A stretch of DNA of 64,000 nt from QHXW01 sp035297145 (GCA_035297145.1 DATGZN010000069.1:48694-112693); one strand, 5' to 3'; shown: positions 1 to 9,861, numbered from the stretch's first letter. Notes: generated from the letters alone by a model not told the origin. Made by a program: numbers and translations.

Positions 1-1045
1 CGGCTTCACCTGCGCGCGCCGCCTCTACTGCCGCGTTCAGCGCGAGGATGTTGGTTTGAAAGGCGATTTCGTCAATGACCCGGATGATCTTGGAGATTTT
101 GCCACTGGAGGCATTGATCTCATCCATTGACGTTTTCATTTCCGCGAGCTTCCGATTGGCATCCGCCACCAAGTGCGATGTTTCGGTCATGTGACCGGCA
201 GAGGCCTGGCTGTTTTGCGCGTTGTTCTGGGTCATGGAGCGAATCTCGTTGCTTGACGCAGCGGTCTGTTGGAGAGATGCGGCCTGAGCGGAGGCGCCAC
301 GGGCGAGTTCTTGCGCGGCCGATGAGACCTGGCTCGCCGCGCCTGTGACCTGGTGTGATCCTTCCCTGAGTTCTTCCACGATCCTGCGGACCTTCTTAGC
401 AATGGAGCGTGCGAGCATGTAAGTAAAGGCCAGGGACAAGGCACCAGCCAGGCCGGCGATGCCGAAAAATACCAAGGTCAGCGTGTGCAGGTGCAGATCG
501 GCTTCCACATCATCCACATAGAGGCCCGTGCCGACAATCCAGCCCCAAGGCTTGTAAAGCTTTACGTAAGAAATCTTGCCGATGGGAGCAGCAGAGCCAG
601 GTTTGGCCCACAGGTATTCGATCCGGCCCTCGCCTTTTTCCCGGCAGATTCCGGACATGTTCACGAAGATCGGTACGCCGTTGGCATCCTTGAGGCCGGA
701 AAGATCTTTTCCGTCGAGCGCGGGATTGGTCGGGTGCATGATCATTGCAGGTTGCAGATCGTTAATCCAAAAGTAGTTGTCAGCGCCAAACCGCAGGCTT
801 TTGATGACCTGCTTGGCCGCATCTTGCGCCTGCTGCGTAGTGATCGCTCCGGTGTCAGCCTGCTTTCCGTAGTGATTGACCACCGACCAAGCAGTCTGTA
901 CTAAGTTCTGGATTTTCTGGTCGTGGATTTCAAAGGCCGATGCGCGGATTCTCGAGTGGAGCCAGATCAGCGCACCTGAAAAGCAAAGTGTAGTGAGAAG
1001 GCCAATCGAGGACATTCTCAACGAAAGCGGCGGATGTTTGAGCAT
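1..1045 (-). CDS. Methyl-accepting chemotaxis protein with single Cache domain (partial, C-terminus outside window)
   Basis: Translation from the ATG at 1045 gives an N-terminal membrane helix, then a periplasmic region with the single-Cache signature (FGADNYFWINDLQP, MHPTN, GWIVGTGLYVDD), a second membrane helix near residues 190-210, a HAMP-like linker and the start of the methyl-accepting domain. The window edge cuts inside the conserved hairpin (VIDEIAFQTNILALNAAVEA). About 348 residues are visible; the kinase-contact tip and the second methylation helix are missing. It would sense small molecules in the periplasm and control CheA. A second receptor lies at 2540 on the opposite strand, and both have a sigma-28-like site upstream. 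The family call is firm; the ligand is unknown. Confidence 0.95.
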   Translation of the reverse strand, partial: MLKHPPLSLRMSSIGLLTTLCFSGALIWLHSRIRASAFEIHDQKIQNLVQTAWSVVNHYGKQADTGAITTQQAQDAAKQVIKSLRFGADNYFWINDLQPAMIMHPTNPALDGKDLSGLKDANGVPIFVNMSGICREKGEGRIEYLWAKPGSAAPIGKISYVKLYKPWGWIVGTGLYVDDVEADLHLHTLTLVFFGIAGLAGALSLAFTYMLARSIAKKVRRIVEELREGSHQVTGAASQVSSAAQELARGASAQAASLQQTAASSNEIRSMTQNNAQNSQASAGHMTETSHLVADANRKLAEMKTSMDEINASSGKISKIIRVIDEIAFQTNILALNAAVEAARAGEA

Positions 1046-1103
1046 AGAGTACCTTCAGCCCGCCTCTGTATGCCTGAACATCCGAAAGGCGGACACAACC
1101 GGT

Positions 1104-1131
1104 TAATCGGTGGTTCGAGGTAAAGTCTTTG
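1104..1131 (-). promoter_or_regulatory. Sigma-28-like promoter for the Cache chemoreceptor
   Basis: On the minus strand CAAA (1131-1128) is followed by 16 bases and ACCGATTA (1111-1104), close to the FliA pattern TAAA-N15-GCCGATAA. It lies about 60 bases upstream of the ATG at 1045. The same 16-base spacing occurs before the other chemoreceptor. The match is imperfect, so this is an inference. Confidence 0.35.
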
Positions 1132-1187
1132 CAGTACGCCTCTTTTTTCCCGGCGGGGCGTTGAGAGACCGAATTCGAGAGATTTCG

Positions 1188-1326
1188 CCAGGTAGCCCGT
1201 CGTTCGAGTTCAAGCAGGACGGCGAAAACCTGACCGGCACCTACTCCGGCAAATTTGGGAAAGCGACTCTGTCGGGAACAGTCAAAGGCGACGAGGTCGA
1301 GTTCAGCAAAGAAATGAGTGGGCGCT
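1188..1326 (+). pseudogene. Fragment of a secreted beta-strand-rich acidobacterial protein
   Basis: This stretch reads FEFKQDGENLTGTYSG and TLSGTVKGDEVEFS in one plus-strand frame. The pattern resembles a repeated module that I recall from secreted acidobacterial and planctomycete proteins. There is no start signal, and the frame runs on into antisense sequence of the next gene, so only about 45 residues look genuinely derived. I interpret it as a remnant of a deleted gene. The region 1046-1370 holds nothing else that I recognise apart from the promoter site. Confidence 0.4.
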
Positions 1327-1370
1327 TGAACGCCCGCTCCAAGCTCTGCACTTCGGAAAAGCCGCGGCAG

Positions 1371-2315
1371 TTAGTCCTTGTGAGGCTGCCCCAAGGGCAT
1401 GCCAAACTGGAACCAAAGCGAGTTCCCCACCGGCCTGTTTTCCGTCAGGAAGTCTTTCTCCCACTTCAGAATCAAGGCATAGCGGTCGAAGTGGTAGCGG
1501 ATCTCGGGGCCGAACGCAAAATTGCGCGCCCGGTTTCCGATACTCAGTCCGCCCTGCTGGTCGTCGGTCATCTGCTTGTAGTAATAACCGTTCCCGCCGA
1601 TCGCCAACCTCTTCGTGACATTCCGCATGCCGTCATACTCGCACAGGAATTCGCTACCGGAACGGTAGTTGGTGGCGCTGTCGTTATAGTTGGTAATGTA
1701 TTGGATTTTGGAGCTGAGTTCCGTACGGCCGTGATCCGGCATGTACGTGATGGCTCCCGACGGCGCCGTAGCGATGTTGTGCTGTCCAATGTTGACCAGA
1801 TCGCCCTTACGATACGCGAACCCCGGAGGATAGAGCTCAAAACCGTACCACGCGCTCACAGCACCCTTCCGGTACAAGACCGCCGTTTCCACATCGCCGT
1901 TGCCAAACCCCTGCTTATTCATTCCCCCGAATGGCGCATTCAGATGCACATCCAGCCAGGGAAGCGCCCCCGCGCTGACCAGGGTACCGCCCAGCACATG
2001 GACACCCCAGTTGTGCACAACTTTGCCCGCTACGGCCCCGACCCGGAGATGAAATCCGGGTACCAGTGCCCGGCCAGTGGGACCGGCCAGTTCGTTCGCA
2101 TCGAAGAAATCCGTGAACTCGAGCAATAAGGTCCCGCCCGGACCGGGATACTTGCCCGGCATAATGGTCTCCGCGCCTTCCGGGTACACGCTCGCGCCAC
2201 CTTCTGTCGCAAATGCCACGCCAGTGATGCCCGTTGCCACTACAACACACGCCGCCATTCGTCTCCACGACGCTCGCCTCTTGATTGCTGATTCTCCACC
2301 GTTCGATTTAGACAT
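1371..2315 (-). CDS. Outer-membrane protein of the phenol-degradation MetA-like family
   Basis: About 314 residues with a twin-arginine-rich N-terminus, a hydrophobic signal segment (MAACVVVATGITGVAFA), then YPEGAETIMPGKYPGPGGT and alternating aromatic/polar strands to the C-terminus. This layout fits the Phenol_MetA_deg beta-barrel family (PF13557), whose members sit in the outer membrane and are often found beside aromatic-catabolism genes. No such pathway is nearby. I place the start at 2315 because AGGAG lies 8 bases before that ATG; the upstream in-frame ATG at 2381 has no such site. Substrate unknown. Confidence 0.75.
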   Translation of the reverse strand: MSKSNGGESAIKRRASWRRMAACVVVATGITGVAFATEGGASVYPEGAETIMPGKYPGPGGTLLLEFTDFFDANELAGPTGRALVPGFHLRVGAVAGKVVHNWGVHVLGGTLVSAGALPWLDVHLNAPFGGMNKQGFGNGDVETAVLYRKGAVSAWYGFELYPPGFAYRKGDLVNIGQHNIATAPSGAITYMPDHGRTELSSKIQYITNYNDSATNYRSGSEFLCEYDGMRNVTKRLAIGGNGYYYKQMTDDQQGGLSIGNRARNFAFGPEIRYHFDRYALILKWEKDFLTENRPVGNSLWFQFGMPLGQPHKD

Positions 2316-2422
2316 GTAATAGACTCCTGAGGAAATCGCGAAGCCAGTCGAGCCCTTGTGGAGCGCCACCAGCGTTCCCAAACCTTATCGAACGTTTCGG
2401 GCGGAATGTTTAGCGTTTTGGG

Positions 2423-2460
2423 TGACGGCAGTCACCCTTAATGACGGCAGTCACCCTTAA
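2423..2460 (+). repeat. Perfect 19-bp tandem duplication containing a short inverted repeat
   Basis: TGACGGCAGTCACCCTTAA occurs at 2423-2441 and again at 2442-2460 with no mismatch. Each copy carries TGAC-GGCA-GTCA arms. It lies in the divergent spacer between the outer-membrane protein (start 2315) and the chemoreceptor (start 2540), just upstream of the sigma-28-like site. It could be a pair of operators or a recent slippage product. Confidence 0.8.
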
Positions 2461-2466
2461 TAGGGC

Positions 2467-2494
2467 TAAATTCTGCGAGGCTCTCCGCCGATAC
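2467..2494 (+). promoter_or_regulatory. Sigma-28 (FliA)-like promoter for the chemoreceptor
   Basis: TAAA (2467-2470), 16 bases, then GCCGATAC (2487-2494), against the FliA consensus TAAA-N15-GCCGATAA. It lies 45 bases before the ATG at 2540 and so also argues against the farther upstream in-frame start at 2441. A chemotaxis gene is the expected target of this sigma factor. Confidence 0.5.
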
Positions 2495-2539
2495 TTCTCG
2501 CAGGCGGACATCGCGCTTCGCCCCGGGAGAGATCGACCG

Positions 2540-4159
2540 ATGATGCAGAATACGAGTATCCGTACCAAGTTGTTTGTGTGTTTTGGGTTTGTGGCGATCG
2601 CCGCAACGGCATCCGCCGTCTATTGCTTGTCGACCATCCGGCACCTTCGGACGCAGATGCATGAGGAAATCGTGGGGAGCGCGGCACGCTTGGATCAGGC
2701 GCGGCAGATCAGCATCGGCATCGCCAACATGCGAAGCGCCATGCGCGGGGTTTCCCTTTTCTCGATGATGCACAATACCGAACCTATGAAAAAGGCCCAC
2801 ACGGTTTTCGATGCGACCGCGGCAGAGATGCGGAAGACCATTCAGCGGATGGAAAGTGGTGCCATAAGTGCGGAAGATCGAACGAGTGTCAACGCGATCC
2901 GGTCGTCGTTGGAACAGTGGGTCACAGACTTCCAGGAGTTTGCGGATCTTTCCGCGGCGGGCCATGCGGAGGAAGCCAGTGAGAGCGCTCTGAAGAAGAT
3001 TACCCCGCTATTGGACGTTCTGCAGAAAGGCACGGCGGACTTCGGCCAGGCCAACAGCTCCCGGCGCGATGCAGCCATCAGCAACGCAGAAGCCGCTATC
3101 CAGCGAAACGAGCTGATTACGTATCTGTTCACGGCCCTGGTGCTGCTGGCGGGCGCGGGAGGGTTCTATGTCGTGACCAGCATGGCGAAGACGCTACGAG
3201 AGATTTCCGAGTCGGTGGCCGTTGGCGCTCAGCAGGTGTCGCAGGCCGCCGCGCAGGTTTCCACTTCCAGCCAGTCGCTGGCACAGGGCTCGTCGGAAAG
3301 TGCCGCATCTCTCGAAGAAACCTCGGCCTCGGTCGAAGAGATCCAATCGATGGCCCGGCGGAACACCGAAAACGCCCAGAATGCCACGGATATTGTGGCG
3401 CACTCCGAAGAGAAGTTCCGCGAGACAAACCAAGCGCTGGATGAAATGGTCGTAGCCATGGGTGAGATCACCGGGTCCAGCCAGAAGATCTCCAAAATCA
3501 TCAAGGTCATTGACGAGATCGCCTTCCAAACCAACATCCTGGCCTTGAACGCAGCGGTGGAAGCGGCCCGTGCCGGTGAAGCCGGAATGGGGTTCGCGGT
3601 GGTCGCCGACGAGGTGCGTAACCTGGCGCAGCGCTGCGCCCAAGCTGCTAAGGACACCTCCGGTCTTATTGAGGAGTCCATTGCCAAGTCGGATGGCGGA
3701 AAATCCAAGGTGGACCGTGTGGCGGCGGCCCTTCGCGGTGTAACAAAGGAAGCCACGCAGATCAAGACGCTGGTCGACGAAGTCAGTGTGGGCAGCCGCG
3801 AGCAGGCTAGTGGGCTCGCTCAAATCAGCAAGGCCGTCATGCAGATGGAGCAATCGGGCCAGAGTATCGCGGCCACTGCGGAGGAGAGCGCTGCCGCAGC
3901 CGAAGAGCTGAATGCACAGTCGGCTACCCTCATGGACGTCGGGCAGCAGTTGCGCACCCTGGTGGATGGGGCAGCAACATCCGTCCAATCTGGCAGGCCG
4001 GATCGGAAGACGCGGCTAAGTGCCCCTCGTGCGGGGAATCGGCCACCGGCGAGACTGCAGAATGCCGCCCCGGTGCGTCACGCCAAGGCTCCGGTGACGG
4101 CCGGTGTGCGACCGGAGAAGAGCGATTTTCCCCTGGAAGGCGACTTCAACGAGTTTTGA
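2540..4159 (+). CDS. Methyl-accepting chemotaxis protein, four-helix-bundle sensor type
   Basis: 539 residues. An N-terminal membrane helix (residues about 11-30) is followed by a roughly 160-residue helical periplasmic domain like 4HB_MCP, a second helix (ITYLFTALVLLAGAGGFYVVT) and a cytoplasmic signalling domain with the invariant hairpin (IDEIAFQTNILALNAAVEAA, FAVVADEVRNLAQR). The C-terminus is a flexible proline/arginine-rich tail ending DFNEF, a possible tether for the methyltransferase CheR, as with aromatic-ended pentapeptides in other receptors (inference). The start at 2540 has GGGAGA 9 bases upstream and follows the sigma-28-like site. A terminator follows at 4237. Confidence 0.95.
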   Translation: MMQNTSIRTKLFVCFGFVAIAATASAVYCLSTIRHLRTQMHEEIVGSAARLDQARQISIGIANMRSAMRGVSLFSMMHNTEPMKKAHTVFDATAAEMRKTIQRMESGAISAEDRTSVNAIRSSLEQWVTDFQEFADLSAAGHAEEASESALKKITPLLDVLQKGTADFGQANSSRRDAAISNAEAAIQRNELITYLFTALVLLAGAGGFYVVTSMAKTLREISESVAVGAQQVSQAAAQVSTSSQSLAQGSSESAASLEETSASVEEIQSMARRNTENAQNATDIVAHSEEKFRETNQALDEMVVAMGEITGSSQKISKIIKVIDEIAFQTNILALNAAVEAARAGEAGMGFAVVADEVRNLAQRCAQAAKDTSGLIEESIAKSDGGKSKVDRVAAALRGVTKEATQIKTLVDEVSVGSREQASGLAQISKAVMQMEQSGQSIAATAEESAAAAEELNAQSATLMDVGQQLRTLVDGAATSVQSGRPDRKTRLSAPRAGNRPPARLQNAAPVRHAKAPVTAGVRPEKSDFPLEGDFNEF

Positions 4160-4236
4160 GCCGGGGCACTGAAGGACAAGCGACTAAAGTAATTGGCCGC
4201 AACCTCCGATTACAGTAACGTCATTTCTGATTTCGT

Positions 4237-4274
4237 GCTGCGGCCCGCGCAGTACTTTGGGCCGCAGCTTTTTT
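4237..4274 (+). terminator. Rho-independent terminator after the chemoreceptor gene
   Basis: GCTGCGGCCC (4237-4246) pairs perfectly with GGGCCGCAGC (4259-4268), leaving a 12-base loop, and is followed by six T residues. It lies 78 bases after the chemoreceptor stop codon. The rest of 4160-4367 shows no gene. Confidence 0.9.
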
Positions 4275-4367
4275 CCTCCCCCTACCTCTCCCGGACAACT
4301 TTCGCCTGAAAACTGCCAACCGGCGGGCGAGCGCCCACGCGCCATGCCACAATTTACGGTAAGGAGG

Positions 4368-4433
4368 ATGACTTTGCGCGGCGAAACGCGTCTAATGGGG
4401 GCAGGCCGTGATTCCGATCCTCTCCGGACCTAG
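4368..4433 (+). other. Short leader-like reading frame before the LytTR regulator
   Basis: A consensus AAGGAGG (4361-4367) directly precedes an ATG at 4368 and a TTG six bases further on. Either opens a frame of about 20 codons that ends with TAG at 4431-4433, 16 bases before the regulator's ATG at 4450. The strong ribosome site is out of frame with the regulator, so it may drive a leader peptide with translational coupling, or reflect a start I have misplaced. Confidence 0.3.
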
Positions 4434-4449
4434 AGAACACCACCAGGCC

Positions 4450-5229
4450 ATGACAGGAACCGCAAAAATCAGGACGCTCATCGTGGACGATGAGACGCCG
4501 GCGCGGCGAAGGATCCGCCGGTTGCTGGCTGCCGAAAGCGACATGGAGGTTGTTGGCGAATGCGGCGACCCGAGGAAGGCTGTCGAGTTCATTCAACAGC
4601 GCAACCCCGACTTGGTTTTCCTCGACGTGCAGATGCCCGGTCTTGATGGGTTTGGCGTGCTGGAATCGCTGCCACCCAAGAATGTGCCCGAGGTCATTTT
4701 CGTCACCGCGCTCGATCAGTATGCCTTACGTGCATTCGAGGTCCGCGCGCTCGACTACCTCTTGAAGCCCTTCGACCGCGCGCGCTTCCGGCAGGCGCTC
4801 GATCGCGCGCGCACGCAGATTCGCCAGCAGGGAGGGCACACGCTCGATCCCCGCTTGAGCCAACTGCTCGAGACTCTGGGCAGCAAACCGAAGCAAGCGG
4901 ATCGCGTGATCATCAAGTCCGCCGGCCGCATCGTGCTGTTGCGGACCGATGAGATCGACTGGGTGGAAGCGGCGGACAACTACGTGCGTGTGCACGTAGG
5001 CACGGAATCGCATCTGCTGCGGGAAACACTGGGCGCACTCGAATTGCGGCTCAATCCCGCGCAGTTCATGCGCATCCATCGTTCGACGCTGGTCAACATC
5101 GATCGCATGAAGGAGCTGCAGCCGTGGTTTCATGGCGACTATATCGTCATCTTGCAAGATGGCAGCCGCCTCAATCTCAGCCGCACCTACCGTGACCGCG
5201 TCATCGGACTGCTGGGGGAGATCTTCTAA
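4450..5229 (+). CDS. LytTR-family response regulator
   Basis: 259 residues. The N-terminal receiver domain (about residues 7-120) has the acidic pair D13/D14, phospho-acceptor D59 in VFLDVQMPG, and the conserved lysine in LLKPF. The C-terminal LytTR DNA-binding domain (about 155-258) carries the typical DEIDWVEAADNYVRVH and FMRIHRSTLVNIDRM motifs. It should bind DNA as a dimer on phosphorylation. No histidine kinase is encoded nearby, so it is an orphan here. The start is chosen because receiver domains begin within a few residues of the first strand; an in-frame GTG at 4408 is an alternative. Confidence 0.93.
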   Translation: MTGTAKIRTLIVDDETPARRRIRRLLAAESDMEVVGECGDPRKAVEFIQQRNPDLVFLDVQMPGLDGFGVLESLPPKNVPEVIFVTALDQYALRAFEVRALDYLLKPFDRARFRQALDRARTQIRQQGGHTLDPRLSQLLETLGSKPKQADRVIIKSAGRIVLLRTDEIDWVEAADNYVRVHVGTESHLLRETLGALELRLNPAQFMRIHRSTLVNIDRMKELQPWFHGDYIVILQDGSRLNLSRTYRDRVIGLLGEIF

Positions 5230-5280
5230 CCTTCGCGTGGCCGGCGTACGAGTTTGCTGCACGGCCGGATTGACACCGGG

Positions 5281-5370
5281 CTAGAGCCTGGCAACTTCCC
5301 ACTGGAAGTCATGGAACTCGGCAAGGCGGGCGAAATCAGACCCGTTCAGCGTCACTAGGGTGGCTCTGCC
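5281..5370 (-). pseudogene. C-terminal remnant of a PIN-domain (VapC-like) protein
   Basis: Minus-strand translation ending at the TAG at 5283-5281 gives about 30 residues, TLVTLNGSDFARLAEFHDFQ and then WEVARL. This resembles the end of VapC toxins, where the last catalytic-region strand is followed by a DF-R motif. No start or N-terminal part exists in 5230-5430, so only a scar remains. The identification rests on a short match. Confidence 0.35.
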
Positions 5371-5430
5371 GTCTTTGTCGCCAGGCTTTCTCGGCGTCTC
5401 GGCGTTGAAAAGTAGTTCTTCCGTCCAGCG

Positions 5431-6421
5431 TCACTCCAGCCGCACTAATTGCTTTCCCGTGTTTTCGCCGCGCAGCATGCCTATAAACGCTCGTGGAGTG
5501 TTTTCAATGCCGTCGACGAATTGCTCATGGTGCTTCAGCTTCCCCGCATTGAGCCACATGGCTAACTGCCGGAGTCCTTCCGCGTAACGGTGCGCGAAGT
5601 CAAAGACGAGGAACCCTTCCGCGCGCGCCCGCTTCACGATGAGGTGCCACAAAAGGCGCGGGCCAATCTCCGGTTTCTCCGCGTTATACTGCGCGATCTG
5701 CCCACACACCACCACGCGAGCGCCCCTGTTGAGCGTTGAGAACACGGCGTCGGTGATCGTGCCGCCTACGTTGTCGAAATAGATGTCCACTCCGTCGGGG
5801 CAAAGCTCGTTGATCTTTGCGCTGTAGCCGGAAGTGGTCTTGTAGTTAAACGCCGCATCGAAGCCGAGCTCGCCCGCCAGCCATGCCACCTTGGCGTCGC
5901 TGCCGGCGATTCCGATCACGCGGCAGCCGCTGATCTTGGCGATTTGTCCCACCAGCGAGCCCACCGCGCCCGCGGCTCCCGAAACCACCACCGTCTCACC
6001 CGAGCGCGGTTTGCCGATTTCGAGAAAACCGAAATAAGCCGTCAGCCCCGGCATGCCGAGCACGCTGAGTGCCGTGGAAACGGGCGCCAGTAAGGGGTCG
6101 AGTTTGCGGACGCCCTCGCCGTCGGAAATCGCGAATTGCTGCCAGCCGAAAAATCCCTCCACGACGTCGCCGACCTGGAATCGCACATTCTTCGAGGCAC
6201 TCACTTCACCCACCGCGCCCGCGCCCATCACCTCGCCGATCTGCACCGGCGGAGAATACGACTTCGCGTCGTTCATTCGGCCGCGCATATACGGATCCAC
6301 GGAAATGTAGAGCATGCGCACCAGAATCTGGCCGGGCTCGGGTTCGGGAACGGGCGACTCGATCAGCTTGAAGTCCGACTCCTTCGGCATCCCCTTGGGC
6401 CGGGCGGCGAGCGTGATCTGC

Positions 6422-6438
<17 letters not shown>
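5431..6438 (-). CDS. NADP-dependent medium-chain oxidoreductase (prostaglandin reductase / CurA type)
   Basis: 335 residues. The N-terminal GroES-like fold contains VDPYMRGRM, typical of the zinc-free leukotriene B4 dehydrogenase/CurA branch, and no zinc-binding cysteines. The Rossmann half has the nucleotide motif SGAAGAVGSLVGQIAK (about residues 150-165) and YFDNVGG. Such enzymes reduce the double bond of alpha,beta-unsaturated ketones with NADPH. The start overlaps the 3' end of the acyl-CoA dehydrogenase gene by 17 bases, so it is the last gene of a four-gene operon and may handle reactive enones from lipid breakdown (inference). Confidence 0.93.
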
Positions 6439-7633
<1,195 letters not shown>

Positions 7634-7644
7634 AATGGCGCTCG

Positions 7645-8256
7645 CTATTGGATCGTGCTCTGGCCTTCCACGGCCAGATCGTCCGGGATCACGTTGCGAT
7701 TGATGTGGCGGTCCAGATCGATGACGTATGTTTCCTTCGCTTCGATCAACACCGGCGAATGCGTAGCCGCGATGATGCGGAAGTTTTTCCGGTCTACCAG
7801 CTCCATCAGCATTTTCAAAACGCGCCGCTGGTTGGAAACCGAGAGCGCCATTTCCGGTTCGTCGAGCAGCAGCGTGGTTCCGTCGGGAAAGCCCGGAAAC
7901 GTCTGACTGAACATGGACAGCATCACCTGGCCGTGGCTGGCCATCTGGATGAACTCTTTCATCGCCGGATCCTCGAACAGCTCGGGATGCGCCCGCGGGT
8001 TGTGCTGCTCGGCATCAAACAGCATGAGCTTGCCTGGATTGCTTTTGCCGCCGTCCAGCTTGTAGATGTAGCTGTCCTTCTTTTCGCCGCGCAGCGCGTA
8101 GTAGATGGCATGGAGCAGCGTAGACTTTCCGCAGCCGTTTTCGCCCGTGAGCAGGACCAGCGGATGTGACAGATCCACGATCATGGGCATGTGAAAGTTC
8201 AGGTTGGCGAAGACCGGATGGGCCAGGATTTTGAGGTACATAGGACTAATCAGCAT
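7645..8256 (-). CDS. Small AAA/ABC-type ATPase
   Basis: 203 residues consisting almost only of an ATP-binding core: Walker A GENGCGKST (about residues 39-47), an ABC-like region (HGQVMLSMFSQTF), Walker B TTLLLDEPE and a switch histidine in IAATHSP. This resembles the stand-alone AAA_21 ATPases related to RecF/OLD proteins, without coiled coil or nuclease domain. It lies 3 bases after the ligase gene and 11 before the dehydrogenase gene, so it is co-transcribed with fatty-acid genes, an unusual companion. The ATG at 8241 is an alternative start. No membrane partner is present; function unknown. Confidence 0.85.
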   Translation of the reverse strand: MLISPMYLKILAHPVFANLNFHMPMIVDLSHPLVLLTGENGCGKSTLLHAIYYALRGEKKDSYIYKLDGGKSNPGKLMLFDAEQHNPRAHPELFEDPAMKEFIQMASHGQVMLSMFSQTFPGFPDGTTLLLDEPEMALSVSNQRRVLKMLMELVDRKNFRIIAATHSPVLIEAKETYVIDLDRHINRNVIPDDLAVEGQSTIQ

Positions 8257-8259
8257 AGC

Positions 8260-9861
8260 TCAGGCTTCAGTCGTCCGCTGCTTCAACCGCGCGCGCATCA
8301 CCTTCTTGTCAAACTTGCCAACGCTGGTTTTTGGAATGGCGTCGACAAACAGCACGTCATCCGGAAGCCACCACTTGGCGAATCGCGGCGCAAGATGCGC
8401 CAGAATTTCGTCTTTGGTAACGCGATCGAGAAATTGCGGCTTGGGAACGACCAAGGCCATCGGCCGCTCCTGCCACTGAGGATGCTCCACGGCGACCACC
8501 GCCGCCTCCAGAACTTTCGGATGCCCCATGATGGCGTTCTCCAGATCGACGCTCGAGATCCACTCGCCGCCGCTCTTGATCACGTCCTTGGCCCGGTCAA
8601 CCAACTGCACGTAACCCTCGGCATCGATGGTGGCCACGTCGCCCGTGCGGAACCAGCCGTCCATGAAAGCCGAAGCGGAGCGTGTGTCGTTGTAGTAACC
8701 GCTGGTCACCCAGGGGCCGCGCACCTGCACCTCACCTATCGTGGCGCCATCGCTGGGGACCACTCGGCCCTCGGCATCCACAACGCGGAGATCCACACCC
8801 ACCACCGGTAGCCCCTGTTTCGCGCGCGTGGCGAAGCATTCGTCTTTCGGGCGTTCCGCAAGATGGCGTTTGAGCGTGCTGACGGTGCCCAACGGGGCCG
8901 TTTCGGTCATCCCCCAAAGCTGCCGCAATTCGATGCTGTGCGTTCTCTCGTACGTCTCGATCAGTGTTCGCGGTACGGCCGACCCGGCGCCCGCGGCGAG
9001 CCGCATGCTTGATACGTCGAACTTCTCCTGCTGGAGCACGGCATCGAGCCCGATCCAGATGGTGGGCACGCCCCCGGCAAACGTGACGCGCTCGTCCTGA
9101 ATCAATTGCGCCAGGTCGCGTGACTGCGGATGCTCGCCGGGAAGCACAATCTTCGCACCCACCATAACGGCTGCAAATGGCGTTCCCCAGCCGTTGGCAT
9201 GAAACATCGGTACGATTTGGAGCAAAACGTCGCGCTCGCTCAGGGCAAACGTATCTGCCATAGTGAACGCCACGCTATGCAAGAACAAAGCTCGGTGGCT
9301 ATAGACCACACCCTTGGGATTCCCCGTGGTGCCCGACGTGTAACACATGCCGGCCGCGCAGTTTTCGTCCAGGCGGGGCCAGGCGTACGGCTCAACCGGA
9401 GCGCCTGCCAGCAGCGATTCATACTCATCCGAAGTGCCGCCGATGACCACCACCCGCTCGACGCATGAGACGCGGTCATGTATCTGATCGAGCAACGGGA
9501 CGAGCGACTGGTCCACGAAGATGACGCGATCCTCGGCGTGGTTGATGATGTAAGCGAGGTCGTCGCAGGACAGCCGCATGTTTAGCGTATGAATCACGGC
9601 GCCGTAGCAGGTGATGCCGAAGTAAAGCTCCAGATGCTGATAGGTATTCCAGCAAAGCGTGCCGACGCGATCACCCGGCTGCACACCGAGCTGTTGGAGC
9701 ACGTGCGCCAACCGATGCGTTCGCGCGTAGTAATCACGATACCGGTAGCGGTGCGCGCCATCAGCCGTACGGGTCACAATCTCTTGGTTCGGAAAGAGTC
9801 GGCCCGCTCGCTCCAGAAAGTGCAGCAGGGTCAGTGGGTAGTCCATCATCAGCCCATTCAC
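8260..9861 (-). CDS. Long-chain fatty-acid-CoA ligase (AMP-forming)
   Basis: 533 residues of the acyl-adenylate superfamily. P-loop YTSGTTGNPKGVVYSH, WGMTETAPLG, the ATP-binding FRTGDVATID and the hinge VDRAKDVIKSGGEWISS are all present, with the C-terminal catalytic lysine region (PKTSVGKFDKK). It activates free fatty acids with ATP and CoA and opens the catabolic operon. A downstream start at the second or third methionine (MMDYPLTLL) is equally plausible. Its 5' end is divergent from the heparinase-like gene, with only 60 bases between them. Confidence 0.95.
   Translation of the reverse strand: MNGLMMDYPLTLLHFLERAGRLFPNQEIVTRTADGAHRYRYRDYYARTHRLAHVLQQLGVQPGDRVGTLCWNTYQHLELYFGITCYGAVIHTLNMRLSCDDLAYIINHAEDRVIFVDQSLVPLLDQIHDRVSCVERVVVIGGTSDEYESLLAGAPVEPYAWPRLDENCAAGMCYTSGTTGNPKGVVYSHRALFLHSVAFTMADTFALSERDVLLQIVPMFHANGWGTPFAAVMVGAKIVLPGEHPQSRDLAQLIQDERVTFAGGVPTIWIGLDAVLQQEKFDVSSMRLAAGAGSAVPRTLIETYERTHSIELRQLWGMTETAPLGTVSTLKRHLAERPKDECFATRAKQGLPVVGVDLRVVDAEGRVVPSDGATIGEVQVRGPWVTSGYYNDTRSASAFMDGWFRTGDVATIDAEGYVQLVDRAKDVIKSGGEWISSVDLENAIMGHPKVLEAAVVAVEHPQWQERPMALVVPKPQFLDRVTKDEILAHLAPRFAKWWLPDDVLFVDAIPKTSVGKFDKKVMRARLKQRTTEA

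Noticed and set aside
2441..2539. N-terminal extension of the chemoreceptor from 2441
   Set aside because: The segment contains the sigma-28-like promoter and tandem repeat, and a good ribosome site precedes 2540.
3194..3988. A 264-residue open frame antisense to the chemoreceptor
   Set aside because: No recognisable motif and fully covered by the conserved signalling domain on the other strand.
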